NCBI RefSeq assembly: GCF_900232865.1
Contig: NZ_OCTS01000002.1
Span: forward strand, 248,001-312,000
From: Corynebacterium dentalis
GTDB taxonomy: Bacteria; Actinomycetota; Actinomycetes; Mycobacteriales; Mycobacteriaceae
DNA: 64,000 bases
Reading direction: 5' to 3'
The notes under the pieces are model-generated. The model saw nothing but the letters and a program-made list of their open reading frames with translations, made no database searches and was not told where the DNA came from. Both the position numbers and the translations under genes were made by a program. Every line of letters starts with the position of its first letter. The first letter of the stretch is position 1. Below, piece after piece: positions 48,501 through 58,726 of this stretch.

Positions 48501-49543
48501 ATCACACGACGGTAGAGGTCGTTAAGGTCGGAGGTTGCGAAGCGTCCACCGTCCAGCTGCACCATTGGGCGCAGCTCTGGTGGGATCACGGGGACGCAAT
48601 CCAGGATCATCGCTGCGGGATCGTTGCCGGAGCGCAGGAACGCAGCGACAACCTTCAGACGCTTGAGAGCACGCAACTTCTTCTGTCCCTTGCCGTCACG
48701 GATGACGTCGCGCAGGATTTCCGCTTCTGCTTCGAGGTCGAAGTTACGGATCAGAGTCTGAATAGCCTCTGCACCCATTCCGCCAGTGAAGTAATCCTCG
48801 TAGCGGTCCATCAGCTCGTTGTAGATGTTCTCATCCACAATCATCTGCTTTGGAGCCAGCTTGACGAAGGTGGTCCAGATCTCGTCTAGCCGGTCAACTT
48901 CGCGCTCGGCGCGCTCACGGATGTGGCGCATTTCGCGCTCAGCCGCAGTCTGCACCTTCTTCTTGGCATCGTTCTTTGCGCCGGCAGCTTCCAGCTCTGC
49001 CAGGTCATCCTCGAGCTTCTTGGCGCGGTCGGCCAACTCGCTATCGCGGTCAACCTCCACTTCCTTCTTCTCGAGCATCATTTCTGCCTCGAGGGTGGAC
49101 TGATCGTTGTGACGACCTTCCTCATCCACGGAGGTGATGATGTTGGCTGCGAAGTAGATGATCTTTTCCAGATCCTTCGGAGCCAGGTCCAACAGGTAGC
49201 CCAAGCGGGATGGAACGCCCTTGAAGTACCAGATGTGGGTTACGGGAGCGGCGAGCTCAATGTGGCCCATACGCTCACGACGCACCTTGGACTTGGTGAC
49301 TTCCACACCACAGCGCTCGCAGATGATGCCCTTGTAGCGGACACGCTTGTACTTGCCACAGGCACATTCCCAGTCACGGGTAGGACCGAAAATACGCTCG
49401 CAGAATAGACCGTCCTTCTCAGGCTTGAGGGTACGGTAGTTGATCGTCTCCGGCTTCTTGACTTCGCCACGAGACCAACGACGGATGTCGTCGGCAGTAG
49501 CTAGCCCAATGCGAAGCTCGTCGAAGAAGTTAACGTCTAGCAC
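45575..49543 (-). CDS. rpoC: RNA polymerase beta' subunit
   Basis: 1322 residues. Zinc-binding [20 protein letters not shown] near residue 60 (actinobacterial type), catalytic [15 protein letters not shown] near residue 535, and trigger-loop/bridge region around [14 protein letters not shown]. Start GTG at 49541-49543 with AAAGGAAG. 76 bp after rpoB without an intervening terminator. Confidence 0.98.
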   Translation of the reverse strand: MLDVNFFDELRIGLATADDIRRWSRGEVKKPETINYRTLKPEKDGLFCERIFGPTRDWECACGKYKRVRYKGIICERCGVEVTKSKVRRERMGHIELAAPVTHIWYFKGVPSRLGYLLDLAPKDLEKIIYFAANIITSVDEEGRHNDQSTLEAEMMLEKKEVEVDRDSELADRAKKLEDDLAELEAAGAKNDAKKKVQTAAEREMRHIRERAEREVDRLDEIWTTFVKLAPKQMIVDENIYNELMDRYEDYFTGGMGAEAIQTLIRNFDLEAEAEILRDVIRDGKGQKKLRALKRLKVVAAFLRSGNDPAAMILDCVPVIPPELRPMVQLDGGRFATSDLNDLYRRVINRNNRLKRMLDLGAPEIIVNNEKRMLQESVDALFDNGRRGRPVTGPGNRPLKSLSDLLKGKQGRFRQNLLGKRVDYSGRSVIIVGPQLKLHQCGLPKLMALELFKPFVMKRLVEKSYAQNIKSAKRMVERQRPEVWDVLEEAISEHPVMLNRAPTLHRLGIQAFEPILVEGKAIQLHPLACEAFNADFDGDQMAVHLPLSAEAQAEARILMLASNNILSPASGKPLAMPRLDMVTGLYYLTLEKGEDEFGGHGAYQPATDTSPEKGVYSSLAEAIMAYDRGVLGLQAPIKVRISHLRPTAEIEADRFPDGWQRGQTWLAETTLGRVLFNELLPWNYAYVEGVMAKKPQAVVINDLAAKYPMITVAQTVDKLKDAGFYWATRSGVTITMHDVLVLPNKQEVLDNYEAKAQVIEKKLARGKINEAERYQSLVDLWKEATDFVGESVEALYPDDNPIPMIVKSGAAGNMRQIWTLAGMKGMVTNSRGEYITRPVKTSFREGLSVLEYFNNSHGSRKGLADTALRTADSGYLTRRLVDVSQDVIVREDDCGTKQGVNLEVAVPVLDGKGNKTGEFGRADFLETSIVGRYLAADAEDSEGNVILAKGEVVNESDVDRLVNAGVEFIKVRSVMTCATATGLCSTCYGRSMATGKKVEIGEAVGIVAAQSIGEPGTQLTMRTFHLGGVGGDITGGLPRVQELFEARVPKAKSPIASVDGKLKIEDDETFYTVTIVPNDGSEDVVYEKLSKRQGLATLGTGGVERPLRDGDHVKMGQQLLKGATDPHEVLRVLGRRGVQKHLINEVQKVYRDQGVAIHDKHIEIIVRQMLRRVTVIDSGSTEFLPGSLVEHADAVAASKEAVKTGGRPAEVRAEIMGITKASLATESWLSAASFQETTRVLTDAAINKRSDKLIGLKENVIIGKLIPAGTGIARYRNISVEPTEEARAAAYSIPSSFGDGFYGDDSYGEFTGAAVPLDDMGI

Positions 49544-49619
49544 GTGAACTTCCTTTCCCCTCCTGAAGCGGAGGGCCTTGGTGGTGATCTAAAGGTCAGG
49601 TTTGGGTTAAGGGAGCGCG

Positions 49620-52600
49620 CTAGCTGACGTCGAGGTCAGCGTCTGGGCGCTCGTCACGCGACAGGTTGATGCCGAGGGCTGCGTTAGCGTTCTCCAGCTC
49701 GTCATCGTCGTCGGACGCCAACTCCATTGGGGTGCCGTCTGCGGCCAGTACTTCCACGTTGAGGCAGAGGGACTGCAGCTCCTTGAGGAGCACCTTGAAG
49801 GACTCGGGAATACCCGGATCCGGGATGTTCTCGCCCTTCACGATCGCTTCGTAAACCTTCACGCGGCCAACCACGTCATCGGACTTGATGGTCAGGAGCT
49901 CCTGCAGGGTGTAGGCAGCGCCGTACGCCTGCATTGCCCACACCTCCATCTCACCAAAGCGCTGTCCACCGAACTGTGCCTTACCACCCAGTGGCTGCTG
50001 GGTAATCATGGAGTAAGGACCAGTGGAACGGGCGTGAATCTTCTCATCGACCAAGTGGTGCAGCTTCAGCATGTACATGTAGCCGACAGACACTGGGTAT
50101 GGGTAAGGCTCACCGGAGCGGCCGTCCATCAGTGCTGCCTTGCCGAAGTCATCCACCAGCTTGATGCCATCGCGGTTGGTGTTAGAAGACCGCAGCAGAC
50201 CGGACAGCTCAGCGTTGGACGCACCGTCGAACACGGGGGTGGCCGTCAAGGAATCTGCAGGAACCTCGTACAGATCAGAAGGCAGGGTCTCCAGCATCTT
50301 CTGGATCTTTGGATCCTCAGACTCGGTGTCCACGGTCCAGCCGGCCTTAGCCAGCCAGCCCAAGTGAACTTCCAGAACCTGACCGATGTTCATACGACGT
50401 GGCACACCGTGGGTGTTCAGGATGATGTCAATCGGGGTGCCGTCCGGCAGGAACGGCATGTCTTCCTGAGGCAAGATCTTGCCCACAACACCCTTGTTGC
50501 CGTGGCGGCCGGCGAGCTTGTCGCCGTCCTGGATCTTGCGCTTCTGTGCCACGTAGACGCGAACCATCTCGTTAACGCCTGGGGCGAGGTCGTCGTCGTC
50601 CTCACGAGAGAACACACGCACACCAATGACCTTGCCGGTCTCGCCGTGAGGAACCTTCATGGAGGTATCTCGAACCTCGCGAGCCTTTTCGCCGAAGATG
50701 GCGCGCAGCAAGCGCTCCTCTGGGGTCAGCTCAGTCTCACCCTTCGGGGTGACCTTGCCGACGAGGATGTCGCCGTCGCGAACGTCGGCGCCGATGCGCA
50801 CGATGCCGCGTTCATCGAGATCCGCCAGAACGTCCTCGCCCACGTTAGGAATTTCGCGCGTGATTTCCTCTGGGCCCAGCTTGGTATCGCGAGCATCGAT
50901 CTCGTGCTCTTCGATGTGGATGGAGGTCAGAACGTCATCCTCAACCATGCGCTGGTTCAGGATGATGGCGTCCTCGTAGTTGTGACCTTCCCATGGCATG
51001 AAGGCAACTAGCAGGTTCTTGCCCAGAGCCATTTCTCCGTTGTCCGTGCCCGGACCATCAGCGATGACCTGGCCAGCCTCAACGCGCTCACCCTCGTCAA
51101 CCAGAGGCTTCTGGTTGTAGGAGGTGCCCTGGTTGGTGCGCTCGAACTTGCGGAGCATGAAGGTATCGCGGATGCCTTCATCGTCCATGATGGTGATGTA
51201 ATCAGCGGAGACGAACTCCACCACACCAGCCTTTGGAGCGATGATCATATCGCCGGCATCGTATGCAGCGCGCAGCTCCATACCGGTACCCACGAATGGC
51301 GCCTCGGCGCGCAGCAGTGGAACAGCCTGACGCTGCATGTTGGCGCCCATCAGCGCACGGTTAGCATCGTCGTGCTCGAGGAACGGAATCATAGCGGTTG
51401 CCACGGAAACCATCTGTCGTGGCGACACGTCCATGTAATCCACCTCGGCCACGGGGACGACCTCCACGTCGCCGCCGCGGAGGCGCACCTCAATGCGATC
51501 CTCAACAAAGCGGTGGTTCTCATCGAAAGGCGTGTTGGCCTGTGCGATGACGTGGCGATCTTCCTCGTCCGCAGTGAAGTAGTGAACTTCGTCGGTGATC
51601 TGACCATCGATCACTCGGCGGTACGGTGTCTCGATGAAGCCGAATGGGTTCACGCGTGCGAAGGAAGACAGCGATCCGATCAGACCAATGTTTGGACCCT
51701 CGGGAGTCTCAATTGGGCACATGCGGCCGTAGTGAGAAGGGTGCACGTCTCGCACTTCCAGACCAGCGCGGTCACGGGTCAGACCGCCTGGACCCAGCGC
51801 GGACAGACGACGCTTGTGCGTCAAGCCCGACAGGGAGTTGTTCTGGTCCAAGAACTGGGACAGCTGGGAGGTTCCGAAGAACTCGCGGATCGCTGCAGAC
51901 ACTGGACGCACGTTGATCAGGGAGGTAGGAGTGATGGACTCCGCGTCCTGAGTGGTCATGCGCTCGCGAACCACGCGCTCCATGCGGGACAGACCCACGC
52001 GAACCTGGTTCTGGATCAACTCGCCGACGGTACGCAGGCGACGGTTACCGAAGTGGTCGATATCGTCGGTACCGATTGGGATCTCGATGCCCTCTGGGGA
52101 AGTCATGGACTTCTCGCCAGCGTGCAGGCGCACCAAGTACTCGATGGTGGTGAGGATGTCCTCTTCGGTGAGGGTCATCGTGCCATCGTTGTCGCCACCC
52201 AAGCCCAGCTTGCGGTTGACCTTGTAGCGGCCCACCTTTGCCAGGTCGTAGCGCTTGGCCTTGAAGAAAGAGTTCTCCAGCAGGGCCTGAGCGGAGTCGC
52301 GTGTAGGAGACTCGCCTGGACGCTGCTTGCGGTAGATCTCCAGCAGGGCCTCATCCGTGTTGGCCACGCCGTCCTTTTCCAGCGTGGACATCATGATCTC
52401 GGAGAAGCCGAAGCGCTCAGTGATCTCTTCGGTGGTCAGACCGAGGGCCTTGAGCAGCACGGTTACTGGCTGGCGACGCTTGCGGTCGATGCGGACACCG
52501 ACGGTGTCGCGCTTATCGACGTCAAACTCCAACCATGCACCACGGGAAGGAATGACCTTCACGGAGTGCAGGGTGCGCTCGGTAGACGCATCCATGGATG

Positions 52601-53132
52601 CGTCGAAGTACACGCCTGGGGAGCGTACGAGCTGGGAAACAACGACACGCTCGGTGCCGTTGATGATGAAAGTGCCCTTGTCCGTCATCATCGGGAAATC
52701 ACCGATGAATACGGTCTGGGACTTGATTTCACCGGACATAGAGTTGGTGAATTCCGCGGTCACATACAGTGGCGCCGCGTAGTTGATGTCCTTGTCCTTG
52801 GCCTCGTCGATAGTGGACTTCACTTCGTCGAAGCGTGGCTCGGAGAGTGTCAGCGACATGTTCTCCGAGTAGTCCTCAATCGGGGAAAGCTCGTCGAGGA
52901 TGTCCTCGAGTCCGCTGGTAATGCGGACGCCTTCCCCAGCCTCTGCTTGTGCGTTGGCGCGCCACTGTGGCGAGCCAACGAGCCAAGCGAAGGACTCTCG
53001 TTGAAGGTCAAGAAGGCCAGGAACCTCGATGGGAGCGTCGATCTTAGCGAAAGAGTATCGCTGCGAAGCTCCGGGGATTCCGGCCACTGAACTTGTCTGG
53101 CGGGAGACTGCCAAGATGGGTCCTTCCAGCAC
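49620..53132 (-). CDS. rpoB: RNA polymerase beta subunit
   Basis: 1170 residues from the GTG at 53130-53132 ([18 protein letters not shown]), which has AGAGGT at good spacing; an in-frame ATG three codons upstream is less likely. The rifampicin region reads [26 protein letters not shown] (shown as landmark): Asp516, His526 and Ser531 equivalents are wild type. Ends with the conserved C-terminal anchor. First gene of rpoBC. Confidence 0.98.
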   Translation of the reverse strand: MLEGPILAVSRQTSSVAGIPGASQRYSFAKIDAPIEVPGLLDLQRESFAWLVGSPQWRANAQAEAGEGVRITSGLEDILDELSPIEDYSENMSLTLSEPRFDEVKSTIDEAKDKDINYAAPLYVTAEFTNSMSGEIKSQTVFIGDFPMMTDKGTFIINGTERVVVSQLVRSPGVYFDASMDASTERTLHSVKVIPSRGAWLEFDVDKRDTVGVRIDRKRRQPVTVLLKALGLTTEEITERFGFSEIMMSTLEKDGVANTDEALLEIYRKQRPGESPTRDSAQALLENSFFKAKRYDLAKVGRYKVNRKLGLGGDNDGTMTLTEEDILTTIEYLVRLHAGEKSMTSPEGIEIPIGTDDIDHFGNRRLRTVGELIQNQVRVGLSRMERVVRERMTTQDAESITPTSLINVRPVSAAIREFFGTSQLSQFLDQNNSLSGLTHKRRLSALGPGGLTRDRAGLEVRDVHPSHYGRMCPIETPEGPNIGLIGSLSSFARVNPFGFIETPYRRVIDGQITDEVHYFTADEEDRHVIAQANTPFDENHRFVEDRIEVRLRGGDVEVVPVAEVDYMDVSPRQMVSVATAMIPFLEHDDANRALMGANMQRQAVPLLRAEAPFVGTGMELRAAYDAGDMIIAPKAGVVEFVSADYITIMDDEGIRDTFMLRKFERTNQGTSYNQKPLVDEGERVEAGQVIADGPGTDNGEMALGKNLLVAFMPWEGHNYEDAIILNQRMVEDDVLTSIHIEEHEIDARDTKLGPEEITREIPNVGEDVLADLDERGIVRIGADVRDGDILVGKVTPKGETELTPEERLLRAIFGEKAREVRDTSMKVPHGETGKVIGVRVFSREDDDDLAPGVNEMVRVYVAQKRKIQDGDKLAGRHGNKGVVGKILPQEDMPFLPDGTPIDIILNTHGVPRRMNIGQVLEVHLGWLAKAGWTVDTESEDPKIQKMLETLPSDLYEVPADSLTATPVFDGASNAELSGLLRSSNTNRDGIKLVDDFGKAALMDGRSGEPYPYPVSVGYMYMLKLHHLVDEKIHARSTGPYSMITQQPLGGKAQFGGQRFGEMEVWAMQAYGAAYTLQELLTIKSDDVVGRVKVYEAIVKGENIPDPGIPESFKVLLKELQSLCLNVEVLAADGTPMELASDDDDELENANAALGINLSRDERPDADLDVS

Positions 53133-53634
53133 CTCATGCACCTCTATCTGCGTGGTGGAGCTGCAGATAGTTAGCGCATTTGTTTGAGCGTACGGTCTTG
53201 TGATGGTCTACTTTGTTTGGAAATAATTCTCCCCATCATCAACAGCTTGCAGGCCAAACTTCGAGCGAAAATGCCGAAGTGACCTCGTCAAATCACGTTT
53301 TCGCGATCATTGCCAAGGTCCGTGGTAACAATGGTTTCCCATCATTTTGCTTACCTGCTGCGATGTCGGGTGGAATTAATTCCAGCGCAACGAACTACCT
53401 TATATGCTGCAGGCCCCGTTGTCTAGCCCACTCCCATACTCAATATGGGCTTGTCAACCCCCCGCGCCCGGGATCCCCATCCCGTCTCGCCGACCATCAC
53501 CCACAGGGTACAACGCACAACGGGTTTTGTCTGTATTAGATAGACGGAAATTCTCCGAAAATCCTCTGCTCCCCTACTCGCATACGCATTCCTCATCCCG
53601 CGCGAGGGGCTGCACATCTCTAAACTTTAAAGCT
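53133..53634. other. Divergent promoter region between rpoB and the condensation-domain gene
   Basis: About 500 bp, noticeably richer in A/T at 53160-53340. It holds the rpoB leader and promoters of both genes. An open frame runs into the plus-strand gene from 53404 but does not resemble protein. Confidence 0.45.
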
Positions 53635-54921
53635 GTGGATATTACGTATGTGGACTTGCTGGATCTCGATGCACCCGTGGAGGAGTTTCGCCTGCACTCC
53701 GCTTCCGATCTCACCGATCGCCCCGAAGTTGTGCCGACGTTCAATCACCGCAATCACCTCAACGCGCTGTTCACTCAGGGCCGTTCGACATGGCTCGGCA
53801 TCGTCCTGAACGTCCCCGGCGCCCGAGATCTCCCCTCGGCCGAGCTTGCGCAGGTTTTTTCTGACCTACTTTCCAGCCACGATGCGCTTCGTTGGGTCGT
53901 GTTCCCCGCCGATTCCTCTTCGTTTTCCTCATCGTCTTTTTCTTCTTCGACGCCACCCTTTTCCGTTCATTGCCTGCATCCCAGCGACCTATCTGTAGAA
54001 GCTCTGCCTGCGGAGTCTCCCGCGGACCTAACTGCTCTCATCTCACACGCCTGCAGTCCCATCAGCTCACCCGGAGCGTTTTTCGGCCGAAGCGGGGACA
54101 CCGTACTGGTCTGCTTCAACCACTTCCACGTGGACATGATCAGCATGGATTTACTCGCGCGGGAACTCTATGTGGCGCTGCGGGGCGAGGAGTTGGCGTC
54201 GGAAAAAGAAAACACACCGTCCTACTCCACGGTGCTGGAGCAACGTGCGGAGGTGGAGGACCACACATGGAGCGAGCAGCTGGCCGATGAAGTGTGGGGC
54301 GAATTCTTCGCGGAGACCTCGGGCACGGTACCGGGCTTTCCGGTGGACCTCGGCGCGCACGGCACCACGCATCCCGCTGCGTTTGTAGTAACCACATTGC
54401 TGAGCGCAGAGCAGATGAATTCGAAGGTGGATGCGCAACCCTTCCCCGAACTGCTGACCGCGGTGGCGCGGGTGCTCGGACGGCGCGTGCCCATGCTGAT
54501 CCCCATGCACACGCGCGGCAAGAACGGCTCGGCAGCGCACTCCACCGTGGGCTGGCTGGTGGGGAATGCACCCGTTGTGGCCGAACCCGAGGAATCCCCG
54601 GATACGGCCAAGCTGTGGCTGCGCAGGGCGGTGGCGGGTCAGGGGTTGAGCATTGAAAAGGTTCTGGCTCACTATCAGGCGGAGTTTCCCAGCGCGACGA
54701 TCTTCTCTGCGTCCTTTGTGGACTTCACCAAGCGGGGTGGTGCGGTGCCCGGCGCGAGCTACATCTCCTCGCGCGGGCCAGTGGACTCCGTGCAGATGTG
54801 GTTCTCCCGGACGGAAACCGGGATCCAGCTGCGCATGTGCTACCCGGATACACACTTCGCCCGGGAGTTCATGCCGGAGTTCGTGGACTCGCTGCGGGCG
54901 GAGCTGGCGGGCTGGCGCTAG
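53635..54921 (+). CDS. Stand-alone condensation-domain (acyltransferase-like) protein
   Basis: 428 residues from the GTG at 53635, resembling a free NRPS condensation domain or PapA-type acyltransferase. The active-site motif reads NHFHVDMIS: the catalytic His (H163) and Asp (D167) are present, but the leading His is Asn and the Gly is Met. The C-terminal half has PMLIPMHTRGKNG and STVGWLVGNAPVV, matching the latch and floor region of C domains. A serine-rich stretch lies at residues 93-105. TAAACT ends 8 bp upstream of the GTG, so a leaderless mRNA is likely. It has no A or T domain neighbour; the substrate is unknown, with esterification of an envelope lipid one possibility. Confidence 0.7.
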   Translation: MDITYVDLLDLDAPVEEFRLHSASDLTDRPEVVPTFNHRNHLNALFTQGRSTWLGIVLNVPGARDLPSAELAQVFSDLLSSHDALRWVVFPADSSSFSSSSFSSSTPPFSVHCLHPSDLSVEALPAESPADLTALISHACSPISSPGAFFGRSGDTVLVCFNHFHVDMISMDLLARELYVALRGEELASEKENTPSYSTVLEQRAEVEDHTWSEQLADEVWGEFFAETSGTVPGFPVDLGAHGTTHPAAFVVTTLLSAEQMNSKVDAQPFPELLTAVARVLGRRVPMLIPMHTRGKNGSAAHSTVGWLVGNAPVVAEPEESPDTAKLWLRRAVAGQGLSIEKVLAHYQAEFPSATIFSASFVDFTKRGGAVPGASYISSRGPVDSVQMWFSRTETGIQLRMCYPDTHFAREFMPEFVDSLRAELAGWR

Positions 54922-55228
54922 TACCAGCGTTCGGCAGGCAGGCCCCAGGCCGAAAGCTCGGCGGCAATCGCCTCCGCCAGGCAGTACTGGCCTGCCTGGC
55001 GAGCCACAGCAACATGGCCAGGGCTAAGCCCGCGAAGATCAGCCACAGGTTGTGGATCCGTTTTCGCCCGAATGGTTAGAATCCTCAGCCGGCGCTCTTG
55101 TCGCAGGAGTGGGAGTGTCTGGCGCCGACTGTTTCGCCTCGTCAGCTGCATCAAAAGCACTCATGCTAATCCCATCGTTAGTGGCGCGAATGCTCACTCA
55201 ATCGCCTCGTGGCGGCGCGGAACGCGTC
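54922..55228. other. Region between convergent genes with possible gene remnant
   Basis: A 41-codon minus-strand frame at 55039-55164 (MSAFDAADEAKQSAPDTPTP at the start) has an acidic/Pro-rich sequence, and the next frame downstream (about 54970-55070) would encode a hydrophobic segment IHNLWLIFAGLALAMLLWLA. Joined by one frameshift they would make a small single-span membrane protein located just downstream of the DUF3068 gene. This is speculative. Confidence 0.3.
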
Positions 55229-56221
55229 TTATTCGTCACGCCCCTTGGGGGCTGCAACTTTGCGCTTTCCTGAGCGGAGCACGACAAAGAGTGAAACCGC
55301 AGCAACAATAGCACCGGCGACGATCAGCGCAACTCGCCACTTGGGGATGTCCCGCTGATGCCCGATGGTTCGGGCCTGCTCCAGCATCCGCTGGTTCTCG
55401 TGTCCGTCCGTACGTCCATGGAACTGCAGTAGGGTATCCACTTCCTTGCCGTCTATCTGGTACACATCCTTGACGTCCTCTTCGACGCCAACGATCAGCC
55501 CGCTTTTAGGTTCGACCGTGATTTCCCGCCAACCACCGTGGAACAGCTGTGCCTTTTCCCCCGACTCTGGGTCGGTGATCTCATTCCGGATGCCTTCGTA
55601 CTGTTCTTTGACGCTGGAAGGTTCAATCTCTTGACGGAAAACATAGACCGGTACGTCATGACCATCATTAGTGGTGCGAGTCTCTTCCCTATCGAAGTGC
55701 GCTGGCAGCGCATCACGCAATGTCACGTCAAAGTAGTCATAGGTCCGCTTTTCCGTGCTTGTGGGGAACTTTGCCCAATAGCCTTCCATCGGCACTGCGT
55801 TAGAAGGCACCACGGGAGTATCCGCCACCTTGCCTGCTCCCCCTACCGCTTCGCCGGTGAAGCGATCCACACGATAGCTGAACACCTGAGCATCGAGGAG
55901 GGCTTCGAGGTCATCTTTGACGTCCTGTCGATACGTCGTCACGCCCACCCGAGCGCTCGCTTCGTTCTCATCGGCGGGCTGATCCAAAGAAATCTTGAAT
56001 TGCCGCGCAACCGGGGCTTGCACGGATTCTGTCTCGTCCAGCCCTTGGTAGTTCGCCCCCACAGTCGCGTTCGGATCCACGAGCATGAACGTGCTGCTTT
56101 CCAGCTCAAGAGGTACCGGGCGATCGCTGGACACCATCTTCGGCAGTAGGATGCCGACGACGATGAGGGCTACCCCCACGATGAGTGCGAGCAGCGCAGG
56201 AACGCGAAGTTTAGATAGCAT
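55229..56221 (-). CDS. PorA/DUF3068-family membrane protein
   Basis: 330 residues: N-terminal membrane helix (residues 8-28, ALLALIVGVALIVVGILL), large outer domain, and C-terminal helix WRVALIVAGAIVAAVSLFVVL followed by a basic tail. The domain pattern matches the actinobacterial DUF3068 family (named PorA in Pfam); its function is not firmly known. The ATG at 56219-56221 was chosen; a GTG three codons upstream is also possible. 146 bp downstream of rplL with a terminator in between. Confidence 0.82.
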   Translation of the reverse strand: MLSKLRVPALLALIVGVALIVVGILLPKMVSSDRPVPLELESSTFMLVDPNATVGANYQGLDETESVQAPVARQFKISLDQPADENEASARVGVTTYRQDVKDDLEALLDAQVFSYRVDRFTGEAVGGAGKVADTPVVPSNAVPMEGYWAKFPTSTEKRTYDYFDVTLRDALPAHFDREETRTTNDGHDVPVYVFRQEIEPSSVKEQYEGIRNEITDPESGEKAQLFHGGWREITVEPKSGLIVGVEEDVKDVYQIDGKEVDTLLQFHGRTDGHENQRMLEQARTIGHQRDIPKWRVALIVAGAIVAAVSLFVVLRSGKRKVAAPKGRDE

Positions 56222-56275
56222 GCCATTCACTATAAACCGCCCTGGGACAACAGCTGTAAAGACCAACAAATGAAG

Positions 56276-56324
56276 AACACCCGTCACGCGCATCCTGCAT
56301 ACACAGGAGCCCGTAACGGGTGTT
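56276..56324 (-). terminator. Terminator downstream of rplJL
   Basis: Arms AACACCCGT and ACGGGTGTT separated by 31 nt that can fold further; 44 bp after the rplL stop. The transcript continues TTCTTCATTTG, a moderate U-rich tail. Confidence 0.6.
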
Positions 56325-56367
56325 CAGTAGCCTGAGTTGGCCGGAGCCAACTCGCAGCGGAATCCTT

Positions 56368-56748
56368 TTACTTGAGGGAAACCTTTGCGCCAGCCTCTTC
56401 CAGCTTGGTCTTTGCAGCCTCAGCGTCATCCTTGGATGCGCCCTCGAGCAGAGCCTTAGGAGCAGCCTCAACCAGCTCCTTAGCTTCCTTCAGGCCCAGG
56501 CCGGAAACGATCTCGCGGACAACCTTGATCACGCCGATCTTCTTAGCGCCAGCGTCCTCGAGAACGACGTCGAACTCGTCCTTCTCTTCCTCAGCAGGAG
56601 CAGCAGCGCCTGGAGCGGCAGCAGCAGCAACTGGAGCAGCAGCGGTGACGTCGAAGGTCTCTTCGAAGAGCTTCACGAACTCGGAGAGCTCGATGAGGGT
56701 CATCTCCTTGAAAGCCTCGAGGAGTTCGTCATTGGTGAACTTAGCCAT
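56368..56748 (-). CDS. rplL: 50S ribosomal protein L7/L12
   Basis: 126 residues from the ATG at 56746-56748 ([20 protein letters not shown]). N-terminal dimerisation helices, Ala-rich hinge at residues 37-52, then the conserved [25 protein letters not shown] domain. It recruits EF-Tu and EF-G. Confidence 0.97.
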   Translation of the reverse strand: MAKFTNDELLEAFKEMTLIELSEFVKLFEETFDVTAAAPVAAAAAPGAAAPAEEEKDEFDVVLEDAGAKKIGVIKVVREIVSGLGLKEAKELVEAAPKALLEGASKDDAEAAKTKLEEAGAKVSLK

Positions 56749-56879
56749 GGTGGCAACCTTTCCGTTCATTGTGTGCTTGCAACCGGCGAGATTGTTTCTG
56801 AATTAGCCGGTGACAAGCGGAAAACTTTTTATTGTGAATCTATGTGCTCGACCCCGTCTTGTGGCCCAGCGGTGAGGAA

Positions 56880-57392
56880 CTAGTCCTTCTTCTCCTGCAG
56901 TGCGGCTGCCAAACGAGCAACCTGAGATGCGGGAGCGTTGAAGAGACCAGCAGCCTTTGCCAAGGAACCCTGCATGGCACCGGCCAGCTTGGCCAGAGTG
57001 GTTTCGCGGTTGTCCAGCTCAGCGATTGCCTCGACCTGAGCAGCAGACAGCGCGCCACCGTCCATGTAGCCACCCTTGATCACGAAGTTCTGGTGATCCT
57101 TGCCGAAGTCCTTCATCGCCTTCGCAGCATCCACGGCTTCGCCCTGGATGAATGCAATTGCGGTTGGACCAGTCAGCAGGGAATCTTCGAACTCCACGCC
57201 GGCTTCTTGAGCAGCCAGCTTGATCATGGTGTTCTTGGCGACGGAGTAAGTGACATCCGCACCCAGTGCGCGGCGCAGCGTGGTCGTCTCGGAAACAGTC
57301 AGACCACGGTACTCGGTAAGTATCGTTGAGTCAGCCTGCTCGAAACGAGCCTTCAGCTCTGCCAGCGAAGCGGTGTTCTTCGGATTTGCCAT
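56880..57392 (-). CDS. rplJ: 50S ribosomal protein L10
   Basis: 170 residues from the ATG at 57390-57392 ([19 protein letters not shown]) with GGAGGCGAGAGT upstream. Base of the L10-L7/L12 stalk; the C-terminal helix binds L7/L12 dimers. The 5' leader contains a strong hairpin consistent with L10 autoregulation. Confidence 0.97.
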   Translation of the reverse strand: MANPKNTASLAELKARFEQADSTILTEYRGLTVSETTTLRRALGADVTYSVAKNTMIKLAAQEAGVEFEDSLLTGPTAIAFIQGEAVDAAKAMKDFGKDHQNFVIKGGYMDGGALSAAQVEAIAELDNRETTLAKLAGAMQGSLAKAAGLFNAPASQVARLAAALQEKKD

Positions 57393-57488
57393 ACTCTCGC
57401 CTCCTTCCAAAATGTCTTGCGGTGTACAAGGTGTACGTGCACCGACAGTCATGTTCTTTGATGTAAAGGCAACACTTCACAAACAACA

Positions 57489-57520
57489 AGCGCCCTGTGC
57501 CCGCAGGGGCACAGGGCGCT
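57489..57520 (-). ncRNA. Putative L10 leader hairpin in the rplJL 5' UTR
   Basis: A perfect 14-bp stem (AGCGCCCTGTGCCC and its complement) with a GCAG loop, about 97 nt upstream of rplJ, followed in the transcript by TTGTTGTTTGTG. No minus-strand gene lies upstream for it to terminate, so a leader attenuator bound by the L10 complex is the best reading. Confidence 0.6.
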
Positions 57521-57860
57521 GTCGCGTTCCATCAACTTCTTGCAGCACTGGGCTGTAAAAGGATTGGAACGTCAACGTCTCGTGTTACCTGCGTGGGCCG
57601 TCATCCATTACATGATGAACCTTCAATCTTCCACCGGCGTGCCCCTTTGCAGGAACTCACCGGCTTTCGATGACCGACGGTCTTCGGTGAAACTTTGAAC
57701 GTATTCAAACTTCCTCAGAGCACTTTACCTGCCCCCATTCGAAAACCCAAACCGCTGCCGCTACACCAACCGCCTTCAAATTCACCTGCCGGCCCTGTGG
57801 GATATTGGTGCTGGCTCACAAACTCGTCTCCACTGGTCTCCAAGTTAGAAAGATCCCCTC
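57521..57860. other. Divergent promoter region between rplJ and hemD
   Basis: 340 bp with no gene. It holds the rplJL promoter and further leader structure (a CCGACGGTC...GACCGTCGG-type imperfect pairing near 57675) on one side and the hemD promoter on the other. I could not fix -10 elements with confidence. Confidence 0.4.
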
Positions 57861-58715
57861 GTGAACTGTTCATCATCCCAGCTCAGCGATACCCTTGCAG
57901 GCAAGCGCGTCCTCCTTCCCATCGACCGGAAGTCCGAGGAGATGGCAGAGTCTTTGGAACGTCACGGCGCTGCAGTCACCATCGCCGCGCCGATGCGCAT
58001 CACGGCCGTGACAGACGATCCCACCCTGCACAACCAGTGTCGGCAGCTGGCAAGCGAAGCAATTGACTACACCGTGGTCACTACTGGAGCTGGCTTTCGC
58101 GCCCTGATGACTTTGGCCGACCAACAGGAACACCGCACTGAGTGGGGTACGCAGCTGCGCACCCAATTGGACCGTTCCGCCATTATCGCCCGCGGCCCCA
58201 AGCCCAAGGGCGCAGTGCTCCAAGCAGGTTTGACTCCTGCATGGACCGCAGAATCAGAAACGTCCGCCGAGATGCTCAGCCATCTCCTCTCCCAAGATCT
58301 TCGTGGCACGCACGTTGTGGTGCAGCACCACGGCGCCGGAGACGAGTCCTTCGAGCACGCTCTCCGCCAGGCCGGTGCTCGCGTCACTGGGCTCACCACA
58401 TACCTCTGGGATGACCCGGAGGATCCGCAACGCGTCCGGGATTCGATCCTCCACGTATCCAAGGAATACTTCGACATCATCGCCTTTACCTCAGCTCCTG
58501 CCGCGAGCAGGTGGCTGGACATCGCCCGCGAATTGCACTGTCTCGATGACATTCGTGCACTCGCCGCGCCGAATGCTTCCACGCTGCTGATCGCCGCAGT
58601 TGGCCCCGTCACCGCCCAACCGCTTCTTGACGCTGGCATTACTCCCCTGGTTCCCGAGAGATTCCGCATGGGCGCGCTCATCAAGCTCATTTTGCAGCAC
58701 GCTGGCCTGCACTAA
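57861..58715 (+). CDS. hemD: Uroporphyrinogen-III synthase family protein
   Basis: 284 residues, two-lobed HemD fold: KRVLLPIDRKSEEMAESLERHGA at the start, IIARGPKPKGAVLQAGL near residue 110 and GPVTAQPLLDAGITP near the C-terminus. HemD closes hydroxymethylbilane to uroporphyrinogen III. It lies far from other hem genes in this window; similar HemD-domain proteins in mycobacteria are annotated as regulators, but no DNA-binding domain is present here. GTG start at 57861 with AGAAAGAT. Confidence 0.8.
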   Translation: MNCSSSQLSDTLAGKRVLLPIDRKSEEMAESLERHGAAVTIAAPMRITAVTDDPTLHNQCRQLASEAIDYTVVTTGAGFRALMTLADQQEHRTEWGTQLRTQLDRSAIIARGPKPKGAVLQAGLTPAWTAESETSAEMLSHLLSQDLRGTHVVVQHHGAGDESFEHALRQAGARVTGLTTYLWDDPEDPQRVRDSILHVSKEYFDIIAFTSAPAASRWLDIARELHCLDDIRALAAPNASTLLIAAVGPVTAQPLLDAGITPLVPERFRMGALIKLILQHAGLH

Positions 58716-58726
58716 GCTCGGTAGCC

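Noticed and set aside
51790..51880. Possible rifampicin-resistance allele in rpoB (Leu and Ser at the positions equivalent to E. coli Met515 and Pro520)
   Set aside because: The residues that commonly give resistance (Asp516, His526, Ser531) are wild type, and these two differences are probably normal for corynebacteria.
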